Source of the DNA: Lachnospiraceae bacterium UBA3632
Lineage (GTDB): Bacteria; Bacillota; Clostridia; Lachnospirales; Lachnospiraceae
Direction: 5' to 3'
Assembly: GCA_002373975.1 (NCBI GenBank)
Contig: DFKZ01000048.1
Span: 1 to 62,262, forward strand
DNA: 62,262 bases
The position numbers were made by a program, and so were the translations under genes. Shown piece after piece: positions 1 to 7,155 of the stretch (the first letter of the stretch is position 1; the number at the start of each line of letters is the position of its first letter). The notes below the pieces were generated by a model. The model was not told the DNA's origin. It made no database searches and worked only from the letters and a program-made list of their open reading frames with translations.

Positions 1-2
1 AG

Positions 3-362
3 CTTTGGTGTGCCGATACCTGTGCTCCCCGAATGAGAGACAGCTGGACAAGAGAGAACAGAACCTATGGACAGTGCTCTATAACGGCGTTCCTTGCTCA
101 GGATATTTTTGGCGGCAAGGTGTATGGCATAGAGCGTCCGGACGGAAATTATCATTGTTATAATGTTATAGGGAACTGCACGTTCGATCTTACCAGTGAG
201 CAGTTTGGAGATGAAAAGCTCGATTATACAGATAATCCGGAGCAGTTCAGAGAAGTCCATTTCGCGAAAGAAGAGAAGTATCAGAGATACCTTAAGCTTA
301 AGGCCGCTCTGGATGAGTTTTTGGATGACCGGCAAGGAAAAGACCGGCGACAAGTACCCTAA
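3..362 (+). CDS. YunG-like protein, 5' end cut by window edge
   Basis: The reading frame is open from base 3, so the gene begins upstream of the window; the first in-frame ATG at 33 lies inside the conserved region and is not the true start. About 119 C-terminal residues are visible. The stretch W-C-A-D-T-C-A-P-R-M-R-D followed by GQCSITAFLAQDIFGGKVYG and HCYN resembles the small YunG family, which is common in Clostridia and has no established function. The tail is charged and helical. Its stop lies 5 bases from the stop of the convergent ATPase gene. The family call is from memory of similar proteins; the biochemical role is unknown. Confidence 0.7.
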   Translation, partial: LWCADTCAPRMRDSWTRENRTYGQCSITAFLAQDIFGGKVYGIERPDGNYHCYNVIGNCTFDLTSEQFGDEKLDYTDNPEQFREVHFAKEEKYQRYLKLKAALDEFLDDRQGKDRRQVP

Positions 363-367
363 TATGG

Positions 368-1726
368 TTATAAAATCGCCGATATGTAATAAGGTAGGTA
401 GATTATTTCCCCATCCCGTTTAACATCTCCATCATATAGAATATACTGTAGTCCTACACGATTGGTGAATTTAGCTTTAAATTTCTGAAGTGACTTAAAT
501 GCAAATGACTTTCCAGATTTTGCTTCTATTGGAATGACTTTCTTTTCTTTTCTGATCAGAAAGTCAATTTCCATTTCCTGCTTTCCGTTTTCATTGTATT
601 CAATATAGAACAAAATTTTGTGTCCGTTACTGCGGAGGCATTGCGCAACGACGTTTTCTACAAACATTCCCTCATTGATGTGAAGCTTGTCTGTAAGTAT
701 GGCTTTATAGAATTCGTTATCTAAATATGAGCCATCACCGAAGCTGAGATTAATGAGTAAACCGGTGTCAAGCAAATAACATTTAAAGCGTTCATCATCC
801 ATGTTAAGTGTTAGGGCCGGACTAGGATCGGTTATATTTCGTGCTGTGTTGACGATCATTGCCTCTGTCAGCCAATTGAGGGGACCGCTATATTCACGGT
901 ATCTCGCATTTTTATCCACATGAGATAACTTAAAGGTGCTGCTTTTCTCATGCTTGGAAAGCTCTGAGGGAATGTTGTCTAAAATGTTTCCTACATAAAT
1001 TCTGTTTTCTTCTTCCTGATTCTTGATATCATTTCGATAAAGAGCGATAATCTCCTTTTTAGCAAAGTCAACTTTCTCAAAGTCTTTGGTTGTTTTATAC
1101 TTAACAACTGCCTGAGGCATTCCGCCTACACACATGTATTCCCTAAATTTTCTAAAAATATCTTTATGCAATGCACCAAGCGGCTTTAGATTATCATAAC
1201 AGTTTCTGATTATGGGCATAGTCACGTCATCATCCATTGCCCATAAAAACTCCTCGAAGTCAAGAGGGAACATTTCGATAGCATATTCCTCGGAAGGGAT
1301 GAGTATTTCGGTTTTTTCCGTTTTCTTTTTAATACCGGCTAAGGAACCTGTTTCGATAAAATCATATCTGCCGTCAGAAAGCAGAGTTTTTAAAGCTTGT
1401 CTCGCTAAAGGGAAAAGCTGAATCTCATCAAGAATAATTAATGACTCACGCTCATAGAGTCTTTTGCCGTACTGCATCTGGATAACATTATAGAAGTATT
1501 CTAAGTCCAGAAGACTGTTTACAAATAGATCACGGATCGTATCATTAGCAGATTGAAAGTTGATGGTAATAAATGATTTGTATTCTTTATTACCGAAATC
1601 CTCTGCAATAGTAGTTTTACCTACACGACGAGCACCTTTTATAAACAGAGCATATTCCGGGGCATATTCGTTCTTCCATTTAAGAAGGTGATCGTAAAGC
1701 TTTCTCTTTAAGGTAATATCAGCCAT
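368..1726 (-). CDS. AAA family ATPase with DUF4143 / nuclease-like C-terminus
   Basis: A 452-residue protein of the AAA_14/DUF4143 type, a family found in many variable copies in anaerobes. Walker A is GARRVGKTT (about residues 31-39) and Walker B is LIILDEIQLF. The C-terminal part has a D...ExK-like pattern (MEIDFLIRK then VIPIEAKSGKS) typical of the nuclease-like fold in this family. The start at 1726 was chosen because a GGAGG lies 7 bases upstream. An upstream in-frame ATG at 1801 would translate a set of non-coding repeats and give the odd repeated peptide NWRFCD. The cellular role of the family is not settled; defence or regulatory roles have been suggested but nothing here proves one. 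Confidence 0.85.
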   Translation of the reverse strand: MADITLKRKLYDHLLKWKNEYAPEYALFIKGARRVGKTTIAEDFGNKEYKSFITINFQSANDTIRDLFVNSLLDLEYFYNVIQMQYGKRLYERESLIILDEIQLFPLARQALKTLLSDGRYDFIETGSLAGIKKKTEKTEILIPSEEYAIEMFPLDFEEFLWAMDDDVTMPIIRNCYDNLKPLGALHKDIFRKFREYMCVGGMPQAVVKYKTTKDFEKVDFAKKEIIALYRNDIKNQEEENRIYVGNILDNIPSELSKHEKSSTFKLSHVDKNARYREYSGPLNWLTEAMIVNTARNITDPSPALTLNMDDERFKCYLLDTGLLINLSFGDGSYLDNEFYKAILTDKLHINEGMFVENVVAQCLRSNGHKILFYIEYNENGKQEMEIDFLIRKEKKVIPIEAKSGKSFAFKSLQKFKAKFTNRVGLQYILYDGDVKRDGEIIYLPYYISAIL

Positions 1727-1738
1727 TTGGCAACCTCC

Positions 1739-1820
1739 ATCACAAAATCTCCAATTATTTAAGATGATTCTATCACAAAATCTCCAATAATTAAAGTGCA
1801 AAAATCACAAAATCCTCAAG
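1739..1820 (-). repeat. Three phased direct repeats upstream of the DUF4143 ATPase
   Basis: The core ATCACAAAATCTCCAAT (plus-strand reading) occurs at 1739 and 1772, with a weaker copy (ATCACAAAATCCTCAAG) at 1804. The spacings are 33 and 32 bases, close to three helical turns, so all copies face the same side of the DNA. The first copy directly abuts the GGAGG ribosome binding site of the ATPase. This geometry suggests protein binding sites, perhaps autoregulation. A second short direct repeat, AAAGGGCATAATT, lies at 1832 and 1849. Confidence 0.75.
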
Positions 1821-1883
1821 AGGGCATCGCCAAAGGGCATAATTGAGGAAAGGGCATAATTCATAATATCTGTATAAAACTTA

Positions 1884-1912
1884 TTGATATAAACAATAAC
1901 TCGCAGTATATT
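1884..1912 (+). promoter_or_regulatory. Sigma-A promoter for the exonuclease gene
   Basis: TTGATA at 1884-1889 and TATATT at 1907-1912 are separated by exactly 17 bases. This gives a predicted start of transcription near 1919, about 59 bases before the TTG start codon of the exonuclease gene. Confidence 0.6.
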
Positions 1913-1977
1913 GTGCTTAGAAGGGAAAGTGGCAAACTGGATAAAAAGCTTTTAAGGAAAGGGTTAAGGAAGTATTA

Positions 1978-2661
1978 TTGTTATCAAATAAAGCAGGTAA
2001 GAAACTTATAAAATATGTCCCTGATTATGTTCTTTTTGATCTGGAGACGACAGGGATTTCCTGTCAGACGGATCAAGTGATTGAGATATCGGCAGTTAAA
2101 GTAATAGGCGGAAATGTGGTCGACGAGTTTTCAACACTAGTTAACCCGGGAGTGCCGATTCCGCCCGGTGCAAGTAATGTTAACGGTATTTATGATGACA
2201 TGGTACAGGATGCTCCGATATTTGAGACAGCATTGTCGGATTTCCTTGAGTTTGCGGAAGATTATGTTTTGGTCGGCCATAACATCCACCGTTTCGATAT
2301 GAGGTTTATCTGGCGTGATGCTGAAAAGTATTGGGGTAAAACCATAGGAAATGACTATGTAGATACACTGGAAATCTCAAATATGTATCTTCCGGAACTG
2401 CATTCTCATACATTGGTTGATCTTGCCTGTCATTACGGTATTGATTCTGACGGAGCACACAGGGCTTTAAATGACTGCCGGATGAATCAGCAGGTATTTG
2501 AACATCTCGGAAAAGAGATGGCTAATCCGTCAGCTGCGGCAAAAGCAGTTAAGAAGTGTCCGAAGTGCGGAAGTATGATGATAAAGAGAAACGGAAAATT
2601 CGGGGAATTTTGGGGTTGCAAAGGCTATCCTGATTGCAGATATACAGAAAACATATACTAG
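1978..2661 (+). CDS. DnaQ-like DEDDh 3'-5' exonuclease with C-terminal topoisomerase-type zinc finger
   Basis: A 227-residue protein. Exonuclease motifs of the DnaQ/epsilon family are visible: Exo I FDLETTG (Asp21, Glu23), Exo II HNIHRFDMRF, and Exo III HRALNDC, which gives the DEDDh set. The last about 40 residues hold CPKCG, then a GEFWGCKGYPDC segment, matching the four-cysteine zinc ribbon found at the C-terminus of bacterial topoisomerase I. The likely role is processing of DNA 3' ends, targeted by the zinc ribbon to single-stranded DNA. The start codon is TTG; AAGGA lies about 7 bases upstream and no in-frame ATG precedes Exo I. The next gene follows after 12 bases, so they are probably co-transcribed. 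Confidence 0.85.
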   Translation: MLSNKAGKKLIKYVPDYVLFDLETTGISCQTDQVIEISAVKVIGGNVVDEFSTLVNPGVPIPPGASNVNGIYDDMVQDAPIFETALSDFLEFAEDYVLVGHNIHRFDMRFIWRDAEKYWGKTIGNDYVDTLEISNMYLPELHSHTLVDLACHYGIDSDGAHRALNDCRMNQQVFEHLGKEMANPSAAAKAVKKCPKCGSMMIKRNGKFGEFWGCKGYPDCRYTENIY

Positions 2662-2673
2662 GAGGAAGAGGAG

Positions 2674-3033
2674 ATGATCAAGTACGAAAATGGAGCAATT
2701 ATTGTATCAAAGGACAGCGCACTGGAGGAATTAAGAAAGTTCGCGATCGATTTTGGTGAGATGGTTCTGGACAAGAGCGATGAAGAGGATCCTGACCATA
2801 AGACTCTGGATGTCGAGTTCGGCATTGACTGTGTTCAGGTAGCTGTTTATTTCACATTTGGTGACAATGACGGCATCCACGGAGACATTTGCTATTATGA
2901 TGAAGACTGCGATGATAAAGCAAAGGAATACAGACTTTGCCTTGCTGATGAGGATGAAATGCTTGATACATTCGATGGAGACCTTGGGGAGGCTATGGAT
3001 TTTGTGAAGGAGAGTCTGGAAAAGTTTTTTTGA
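2674..3033 (+). CDS. Small acidic protein of unknown function
   Basis: A 119-residue, strongly acidic protein with no recognised domain. It starts at ATG 2674 behind a very strong purine-rich ribosome binding site (AGGAGGAAGAGGAG) that directly follows the stop of the exonuclease gene. The middle part, with alternating hydrophobic residues and DGIHGDICYYDEDCDD, looks like a small beta-rich fold. No signal peptide or membrane segment is visible. The position between an exonuclease and the methionine sulfoxide reductase gene suggests membership in one transcript, but does not indicate a function. Confidence 0.7.
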   Translation: MIKYENGAIIVSKDSALEELRKFAIDFGEMVLDKSDEEDPDHKTLDVEFGIDCVQVAVYFTFGDNDGIHGDICYYDEDCDDKAKEYRLCLADEDEMLDTFDGDLGEAMDFVKESLEKFF

Positions 3034-3079
3034 GAACCTACAAAGGAAGATGTTTGTAAACGCTAATCATAGGAGAGTT

Positions 3080-3541
3080 ATGACAGATTATAAATTATTA
3101 TGTGAGCAATTGAGATCATTGGCGGAAGATGAGCATTATTTTATGCCGGTACTTGCGAATGCATCAGCACTTATATACGAGGAACTGGAAGACCTTAACT
3201 GGGCAGGATTTTATCTTATGAATAAGGGTTCACTTCTGCTCGGACCTTTCCAGGGAAAGACCGCATGCATCAGGATAGCATTGGGTAAGGGCGTCTGCGG
3301 AACGGCAGCGCAGAAGGATGAAACACAGCTCGTTTCGGATGTGCACTCTTTTCCGGGACATATAGCCTGTGATAGCGCATCAAATTCCGAGATCGTTGTT
3401 CCGATCCATTCAAACGGAAAGGTTATTGGTGTTCTTGATATTGACAGCCCGAGTTTCGGAAGATTTTCGGAAGATGATAAGACAGGCCTTGAAGCTTTTG
3501 TCAAAGTACTGGAAGAAGTAACGGAATGGGAGGCAATTTGA
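3080..3541 (+). CDS. msrC: Free methionine-(R)-sulfoxide reductase (GAF domain)
   Basis: A 153-residue single GAF-domain protein of the fRMsr family (E. coli MsrC, B. subtilis YtsP), which reduces free methionine-R-sulfoxide in the cytoplasm using thioredoxin. The family motifs WAGFYL, GPFQGKTAC, GKGVCGTA and DVHSFPGHIACD are present. The three catalytic cysteines are Cys63, Cys73 and Cys97; their spacing (10 and 24 residues) matches the E. coli enzyme. ATG 3080 has AGGAG just upstream and fits the family length; the earlier ATG at 3050 would add ten residues and has a badly placed ribosome binding site. Confidence 0.93.
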   Translation: MTDYKLLCEQLRSLAEDEHYFMPVLANASALIYEELEDLNWAGFYLMNKGSLLLGPFQGKTACIRIALGKGVCGTAAQKDETQLVSDVHSFPGHIACDSASNSEIVVPIHSNGKVIGVLDIDSPSFGRFSEDDKTGLEAFVKVLEEVTEWEAI

Positions 3542-3596
3542 AAAGGCTGATCTGGATGATTATCTGAGACAGAATTTATTGTAGCGAGGATTAGTC

Positions 3597-3830
3597 ATGG
3601 ATTCAATTCTTATAAAGGACACAACAAGGGAAGAACGCGAGCGTATAGTTGCCGAGTCAATAGGAAATGTGAATGGCTCCTGTGACGGATGCATGGCAGG
3701 ACTTGCCGAGATGTATCAGGATTACATTGATGGGAAGAAGGAAATACGCGAAATAAATATGGAATTCCGCGCAAGTTACGAATCCGGCATGGAAGCACCG
3801 GAAAGAGAAAGCTGCGGTTTTATGGGGTGA
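3597..3830 (+). CDS. Small conserved protein with CxxC motif
   Basis: A 77-residue protein with a good ribosome binding site (GAGGAT, 7 bases before ATG). It has a charged N-terminal helix, a central SCDGCMAGL segment with a CxxC pair, and a C-terminal half rich in Glu and Arg ending in SCGFMG. I recall similar short proteins in Lachnospiraceae genomes, some mislabelled as purine biosynthesis proteins, but none with a proven role. The cysteine pair could bind a metal or be redox active; this is only a possibility. Confidence 0.65.
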   Translation: MDSILIKDTTREERERIVAESIGNVNGSCDGCMAGLAEMYQDYIDGKKEIREINMEFRASYESGMEAPERESCGFMG

Positions 3831-3850
3831 AGGTGTAGGAAAAAAGATAA

Positions 3851-4465
3851 ATGCTTAAAATAACAATTATATGTGCAATAATAGGACATATTCTGTGTGG
3901 GGTATGCGACTGCCTTCTCGGGTATTCCAAAAAGGGAAGGCTCAATCTGAAGGATGTGAAGGATCCTGAAAAGATGAAGGAGATGTTTGCGGATATGCCG
4001 CTTTCTTTTCCGATGACATCCATAATCCTCGGAACATTTTCTATCTTGCTTTTTTCATTCGGGTATTTTGGTTTATGTTATTGGATGAAGGATTTTTCAG
4101 TGCTTTCAGCAAATATTATGCTGATTGCTTCGCTCTTATTTCTTATCCCGATAGTTGCGCACCATATAATATGCGGATTTGTGGAGTGGTTTTATATAAA
4201 GCTGGGCAGAACTGATGAGGTAAGGACTTCCGTGCTGGATTTCCAGAAAAAGACCATAAGTACGATGTTTGCAGGTTATTTGGGACTTTTAGTTTTTCTT
4301 GTTACACTTTTTGTTATGGTCGTTTCAGGAAAAACTTCATTGCCCGCATGGGGATGCATCTTTAATACCTTGGTATTTATGATCCCGATGATCTCGACAA
4401 AGATACCTGCTAAAGGAAATGTATGCGGCGCGCTTATGTTTATCGGGCTTCTGATAATGCTTTAG
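3851..4465 (+). CDS. Multi-pass membrane protein of unknown function
   Basis: A 204-residue protein with six or seven hydrophobic segments: an N-terminal one (ITIICAIIGHILCGVCDCLLG), then a charged loop with LNLKDVKDPEKMKEMF, then closely spaced helices to the C-terminus. Histidines in VAHHIICGFVEWFY are set inside a membrane helix. It resembles uncharacterised Clostridial DUF membrane proteins (possibly DUF6796); no transport signature was recognised. The ATG has a distant AGGA about 11 bases upstream. Its 3' end lies just before the tRNA editing gene, so the two are likely in one operon. Confidence 0.65.
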   Translation: MLKITIICAIIGHILCGVCDCLLGYSKKGRLNLKDVKDPEKMKEMFADMPLSFPMTSIILGTFSILLFSFGYFGLCYWMKDFSVLSANIMLIASLLFLIPIVAHHIICGFVEWFYIKLGRTDEVRTSVLDFQKKTISTMFAGYLGLLVFLVTLFVMVVSGKTSLPAWGCIFNTLVFMIPMISTKIPAKGNVCGALMFIGLLIML

Positions 4466-4488
4466 TGCGAATGAGGAATAGTGAGATT

Positions 4489-5037
4489 ATGATGGAGATT
4501 TATAACGGAAGACCTGAAAACATGGAAGGCAGGCTCGAGAGGGAAGTAAGGACGTACGATTTCCTCGATGAGCTTGGAATAGAATACCAGAGAGTTGACC
4601 ATGAGCACACTGACACCATGGGAGCGTGCGAAGAGGTAAGTAAAGTTCTTAATATTGTCATCTGTAAAAATTTGTTTCTCTGTAACAGACAGAAGACGGC
4701 ATACTATCTTCTTCTGATGCCGGGTGATAAGAAATTCAAGACTAAAGAACTCTCAGCTCAGATAAATTCTGCAAGGCTCTCGTTTGCTGACGGCGAGGAT
4801 ATGGTGAAGTATCTTGATATCGAGCCGGGATCCGCAAGTGTGATGGGGCTGATGAATGACAGGGATAAAAATGTTCAGCTTCTTATCGACGAGGATGTTC
4901 TGAAGGAAGAGTATTTCGGCTGCCATCCCTGCATGAACACATCAAGCCTTAAGATGAAGATTACGGATGTCATAGAAAAGTTTATTCCGGCCACCGGTCA
5001 CGACTACAAGACAGTGCATCTGGTTGGGGAAGATTGA
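4489..5037 (+). CDS. ProX/PrdX-type prolyl-tRNA editing protein (YbaK/ProRS-associated domain)
   Basis: A protein of about 182 residues of the ProRS INS-like family (PrdX/ProX), which hydrolyses Ala-tRNA(Pro) in trans. Typical segments are EYQRVDHEHTDTMGAC near the start, NLFLCNRQKTAYYLLLMPGD in the middle and the GCHPCMNTSSLKM segment near the end. The reading frame is open back to an ATG at 4423, which overlaps the previous gene by 43 bases. I prefer ATG 4489 (or the adjacent 4492) because the family begins shortly before the EREVRTYDFLDELGIEYQR region. The exact start is uncertain. Confidence 0.85.
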   Translation: MMEIYNGRPENMEGRLEREVRTYDFLDELGIEYQRVDHEHTDTMGACEEVSKVLNIVICKNLFLCNRQKTAYYLLLMPGDKKFKTKELSAQINSARLSFADGEDMVKYLDIEPGSASVMGLMNDRDKNVQLLIDEDVLKEEYFGCHPCMNTSSLKMKITDVIEKFIPATGHDYKTVHLVGED

Positions 5038-5057
5038 ACAGTAAGGAGGATTTGATA

Positions 5058-5270
5058 ATGAGCGAAATAGATGATGTTGTGGATTTAATTGAAAAGCAGA
5101 TGAACAACGGAGTCAGCCGCCTGAAAGTGCAGACATCCGACGAAATAGAGGAGGGAAAGACCGAGAAGGCGTATCATCTTGGACGCTGCGATGTCGGAAG
5201 TCCCTGGGCAAAAGGTACTGTGTCGAACTGCGATTATGTGGATAATAAGGTAGAAATGTATGATCAATGA
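5058..5270 (+). CDS. Small conserved Lachnospiraceae protein (GRCDVGSPWA motif)
   Basis: A 70-residue protein starting at ATG 5058, with an ideal AAGGAGG ribosome binding site; an earlier in-frame ATG at 5034 lacks one. The N-terminal half is an acidic helix (MSEIDDVVDLIEKQMNNGVS), followed by a strand and the segment YHLGRCDVGSPWAKG. I recall short Lachnospiraceae proteins that share the H-x-GRCDVGSPWA segment; their role is unknown. Its start resembles that of the small protein at 15104 (MDISDDLIANVLKHLDSETSGG), so the two may be distant relatives. It overlaps the next gene by 11 bases. Confidence 0.65.
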   Translation: MSEIDDVVDLIEKQMNNGVSRLKVQTSDEIEEGKTEKAYHLGRCDVGSPWAKGTVSNCDYVDNKVEMYDQ

Positions 5271-5733
5271 GAGAGTAAAAAACTGGCTGACTGAAAGGGG
5301 ATTTGGCGACAGGCTGACAGAACACGCCGAGAGTATTGATACGGTAGAGCATGCGGCACAACAGATAGGATGCTCAGAGGCAGAGATTGCAAAGACACTT
5401 TCGTTTATTGTTAATGAAGAACCCGTGATAGTCGTGATGGCCGGAGACGGCAGGGTAAACAGTTCAAAGTTTAAGGCACAGTTCCATACAAAACCCAGCA
5501 TGATACCAAGAGACATGGTTGAGGAGCTTACGGGATTCCAGCCCGGTGGAGTATGCCCTTTCGGGGTCCCGGAGAATATCCCGGTGTGGCTTGATGTTTC
5601 TATGAAAAGATTTGAGATCATACATCCTGCCGGTGGGAATGAATTTACTTCGGTAAGCTTAACGCCCGATGAACTTGAAAAGGCAACGGATTCAGAAGGC
5701 TGGTGTGATGTCTGCAAAGGATGGGAAGATTGA
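5260..5733 (+). CDS. YbaK/EbsC family Cys-tRNA(Pro)/Ala-tRNA(Pro) deacylase
   Basis: A 157-residue protein of the YbaK/EbsC family, which removes wrongly attached amino acids from tRNA(Pro). Family features are AKTLSFIV with the conserved lysine, the KFKAQFHTKP segment, GFQPGGVCPFG and the C-terminal part beginning at NEFTSVSLTPDEL. It overlaps the preceding small gene, so translation is coupled. This is the second tRNA(Pro) editing protein in the same transcript, after the one ending at 5037. The family assignment is secure; which mischarged tRNA is the main substrate cannot be told from sequence alone. Confidence 0.88.
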   Translation: MINERVKNWLTERGFGDRLTEHAESIDTVEHAAQQIGCSEAEIAKTLSFIVNEEPVIVVMAGDGRVNSSKFKAQFHTKPSMIPRDMVEELTGFQPGGVCPFGVPENIPVWLDVSMKRFEIIHPAGGNEFTSVSLTPDELEKATDSEGWCDVCKGWED

Positions 5734-5858
5734 TCGAATGAAGCAGCAGAAGTAAAAAGTATAAGAAGGAATCTTGGAATGTCTCAGAGAACCTTTCCTC
5801 AATAGTAATTATAGCATGTTTAATTGTGGCCGGAGTAGAGTTAGTTTGATTCTGATAA

Positions 5859-6161
5859 ATGAGTAACCGCGAGTGGACTATAACTAAAAATGATCTTGTA
5901 TATGAGATAGAGCGCCTGGGATTTCCGACGGACCTCGGTGAACAGGTTGCGAAGATGCTGGGCAGCCCGAAAGCAATGCAGCGGATGATCGCTTATCTTC
6001 ACTATGTAAAGCCGGGGAAGGCTGAGCTTGTCGTGGATGAAGCTCTTGCCATATGTTCGGATATAGAGGCATGGAGAAAGAAGAAGGAAGTCGAAGCGGC
6101 AAATGCCAAGTATAACGAGATGCTGTATTATGGAATAGGTGGCGAAAATGGGACTTTTTAA
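5859..6161 (+). CDS. Conserved small protein of unknown function
   Basis: A 100-residue protein, mostly helical, with no recognised motif. It starts with EWTITKNDLVYEIERLGFP and contains AKMLGSPKAMQRMIAYLHYVKPG, which looks like a helical bundle that could bind protein or nucleic acid. The ATG lacks a clear ribosome binding site, and the 125 bases before it contain no strong promoter. It overlaps the following small gene by 14 bases, so both are likely translated together. I recall similar Lachnospiraceae proteins but no function. Confidence 0.6.
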   Translation: MSNREWTITKNDLVYEIERLGFPTDLGEQVAKMLGSPKAMQRMIAYLHYVKPGKAELVVDEALAICSDIEAWRKKKEVEAANAKYNEMLYYGIGGENGTF

Positions 6162-6399
6162 AAGCAGATACGAGCGAGAACTTGATGCGATCATTTTCAA
6201 GATCGATATGAATATGTCGAACAATTACAAGGACAATGCTCAGATGGATCTTCAGGATCTGGAGGAGACGTTTAAAGAGTTCTGTGATCAAGGGAAGCTG
6301 AAAGAAAAGACCAGGCAGAAATACGAGAGTATCCTTGAAACCTACAGGATCAAGCTTAAGGGTTACACGCACAAGGATCAGAAACCGTATTGGACTTAA
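6148..6399 (+). CDS. Small helical protein of unknown function
   Basis: An 83-residue protein rich in charged residues and predicted to be helical throughout (YERELDAIIFKIDMNMSNNY, then LEETFKEFCDQGKLKEKTRQ). The ATG at 6148 follows a GGTGG; a GTG three codons earlier is the alternative. It overlaps the 3' end of the preceding gene by 14 bases in another frame, which suggests translational coupling. No membrane or signal segment is present. Its function cannot be deduced from the sequence. Confidence 0.6.
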   Translation: MGLFKSRYERELDAIIFKIDMNMSNNYKDNAQMDLQDLEETFKEFCDQGKLKEKTRQKYESILETYRIKLKGYTHKDQKPYWT

Positions 6400-6424
6400 G
6401 TCTGTTTGGAAATGAGCAAAGAAA

Positions 6425-6964
6425 TCAGCCTTTTTTCAAATTGCCTTTTTTATCAAGTTTCTTGCTGATCACAGTCAGAAGCACAAGCCCGAGTCCTACA
6501 ACGCAGGCTATGACGCCGACAACGATATAGTATCCGAAATCATACTTAAGAGGATCGATGATCTTATATTTTCCGTTTGATTTCTGGAGCACGGGAACCT
6601 GCACGGTTTCTCCCTCGGCTACGCCGCTTTCGGAATAGTAAACACCTTTGATTTTTTGGCCGCCGAGTTCAGCTTCAACTTTTGCCTTGTAATAGTGGTT
6701 ATGTTCTATATAGGGATCAAAACCATGGTAATCTCTGTAGCTGTTTATATAACGTATCTGGGATGCGGAAAGATCGGCTTCCTTATACTCTACGTAAGTT
6801 ACCTGTGCATCCGACATAAAGTAGTCTTTTGATTTTTCTACTTCAACTATTCTGAATACCGCCAGCAGTATCGAGATAAGACCCAGTGCAATAAAAAATA
6901 TTCCAAGTCCCGCTGTGGTCTTCTCCGCGTTTGATCGTTTCTGCTTTCCTTTCTTTTTTGCCAT
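6425..6964 (-). CDS. DUF3592-type membrane protein
   Basis: A 179-residue protein with a lysine-rich N-terminus (MAKKKGKQKRSNAEK), one membrane helix at about residues 18-40, an exposed beta-rich domain of about 90 residues and a second helix (FGYYIVVGVIACVVGLGLVL) before a lysine-rich tail. Two helices flanking a soluble domain with the pattern VTYVEYKEADL...YKAKVEAELGGQKIKGVYY...GETVQVPVL fit the DUF3592 family. Its role is unknown. It is convergent with the preceding gene pair, with 25 bases between stops. An AAGGAG sequence lies about 6 bases before the start. Confidence 0.7.
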   Translation of the reverse strand: MAKKKGKQKRSNAEKTTAGLGIFFIALGLISILLAVFRIVEVEKSKDYFMSDAQVTYVEYKEADLSASQIRYINSYRDYHGFDPYIEHNHYYKAKVEAELGGQKIKGVYYSESGVAEGETVQVPVLQKSNGKYKIIDPLKYDFGYYIVVGVIACVVGLGLVLLTVISKKLDKKGNLKKG

Positions 6965-7060
6965 TTCAATATACTCCTTATTTATTTCGGAATAAAACCT
7001 ACTTGGTAATTATATCATAAACAGACGCGGGCAATAAAGTTCCATCATTTTTGGAAAATA

Positions 7061-7069
7061 TGCTATACT
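7061..7069 (+). promoter_or_regulatory. Extended -10 promoter of the Sel1 lipoprotein gene
   Basis: TGCTATACT forms an extended -10 element (TGn followed by TATACT). No good -35 lies 17 bases upstream, as is usual for extended -10 promoters. It is about 87 bases before the ATG at 7156. Confidence 0.45.
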
Positions 7070-7155
7070 CAAGGTGTCACTGTTGCTTGCAAAAGAGAAT
7101 GATTTACATTCCATCTCTTCCGATCAGTGATGGCGGATAATACGGAGGTAACACT

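Noticed and set aside
1727..1801. 25-residue N-terminal extension of the DUF4143 ATPase with repeated NWRFCD
   Set aside because: It is the translation of upstream DNA repeats; a good ribosome binding site supports the start at 1726.
4423..4488. Upstream ATG 4423 as start of the tRNA editing gene
   Set aside because: It overlaps the membrane protein gene by 43 bases and adds residues not typical of the family.
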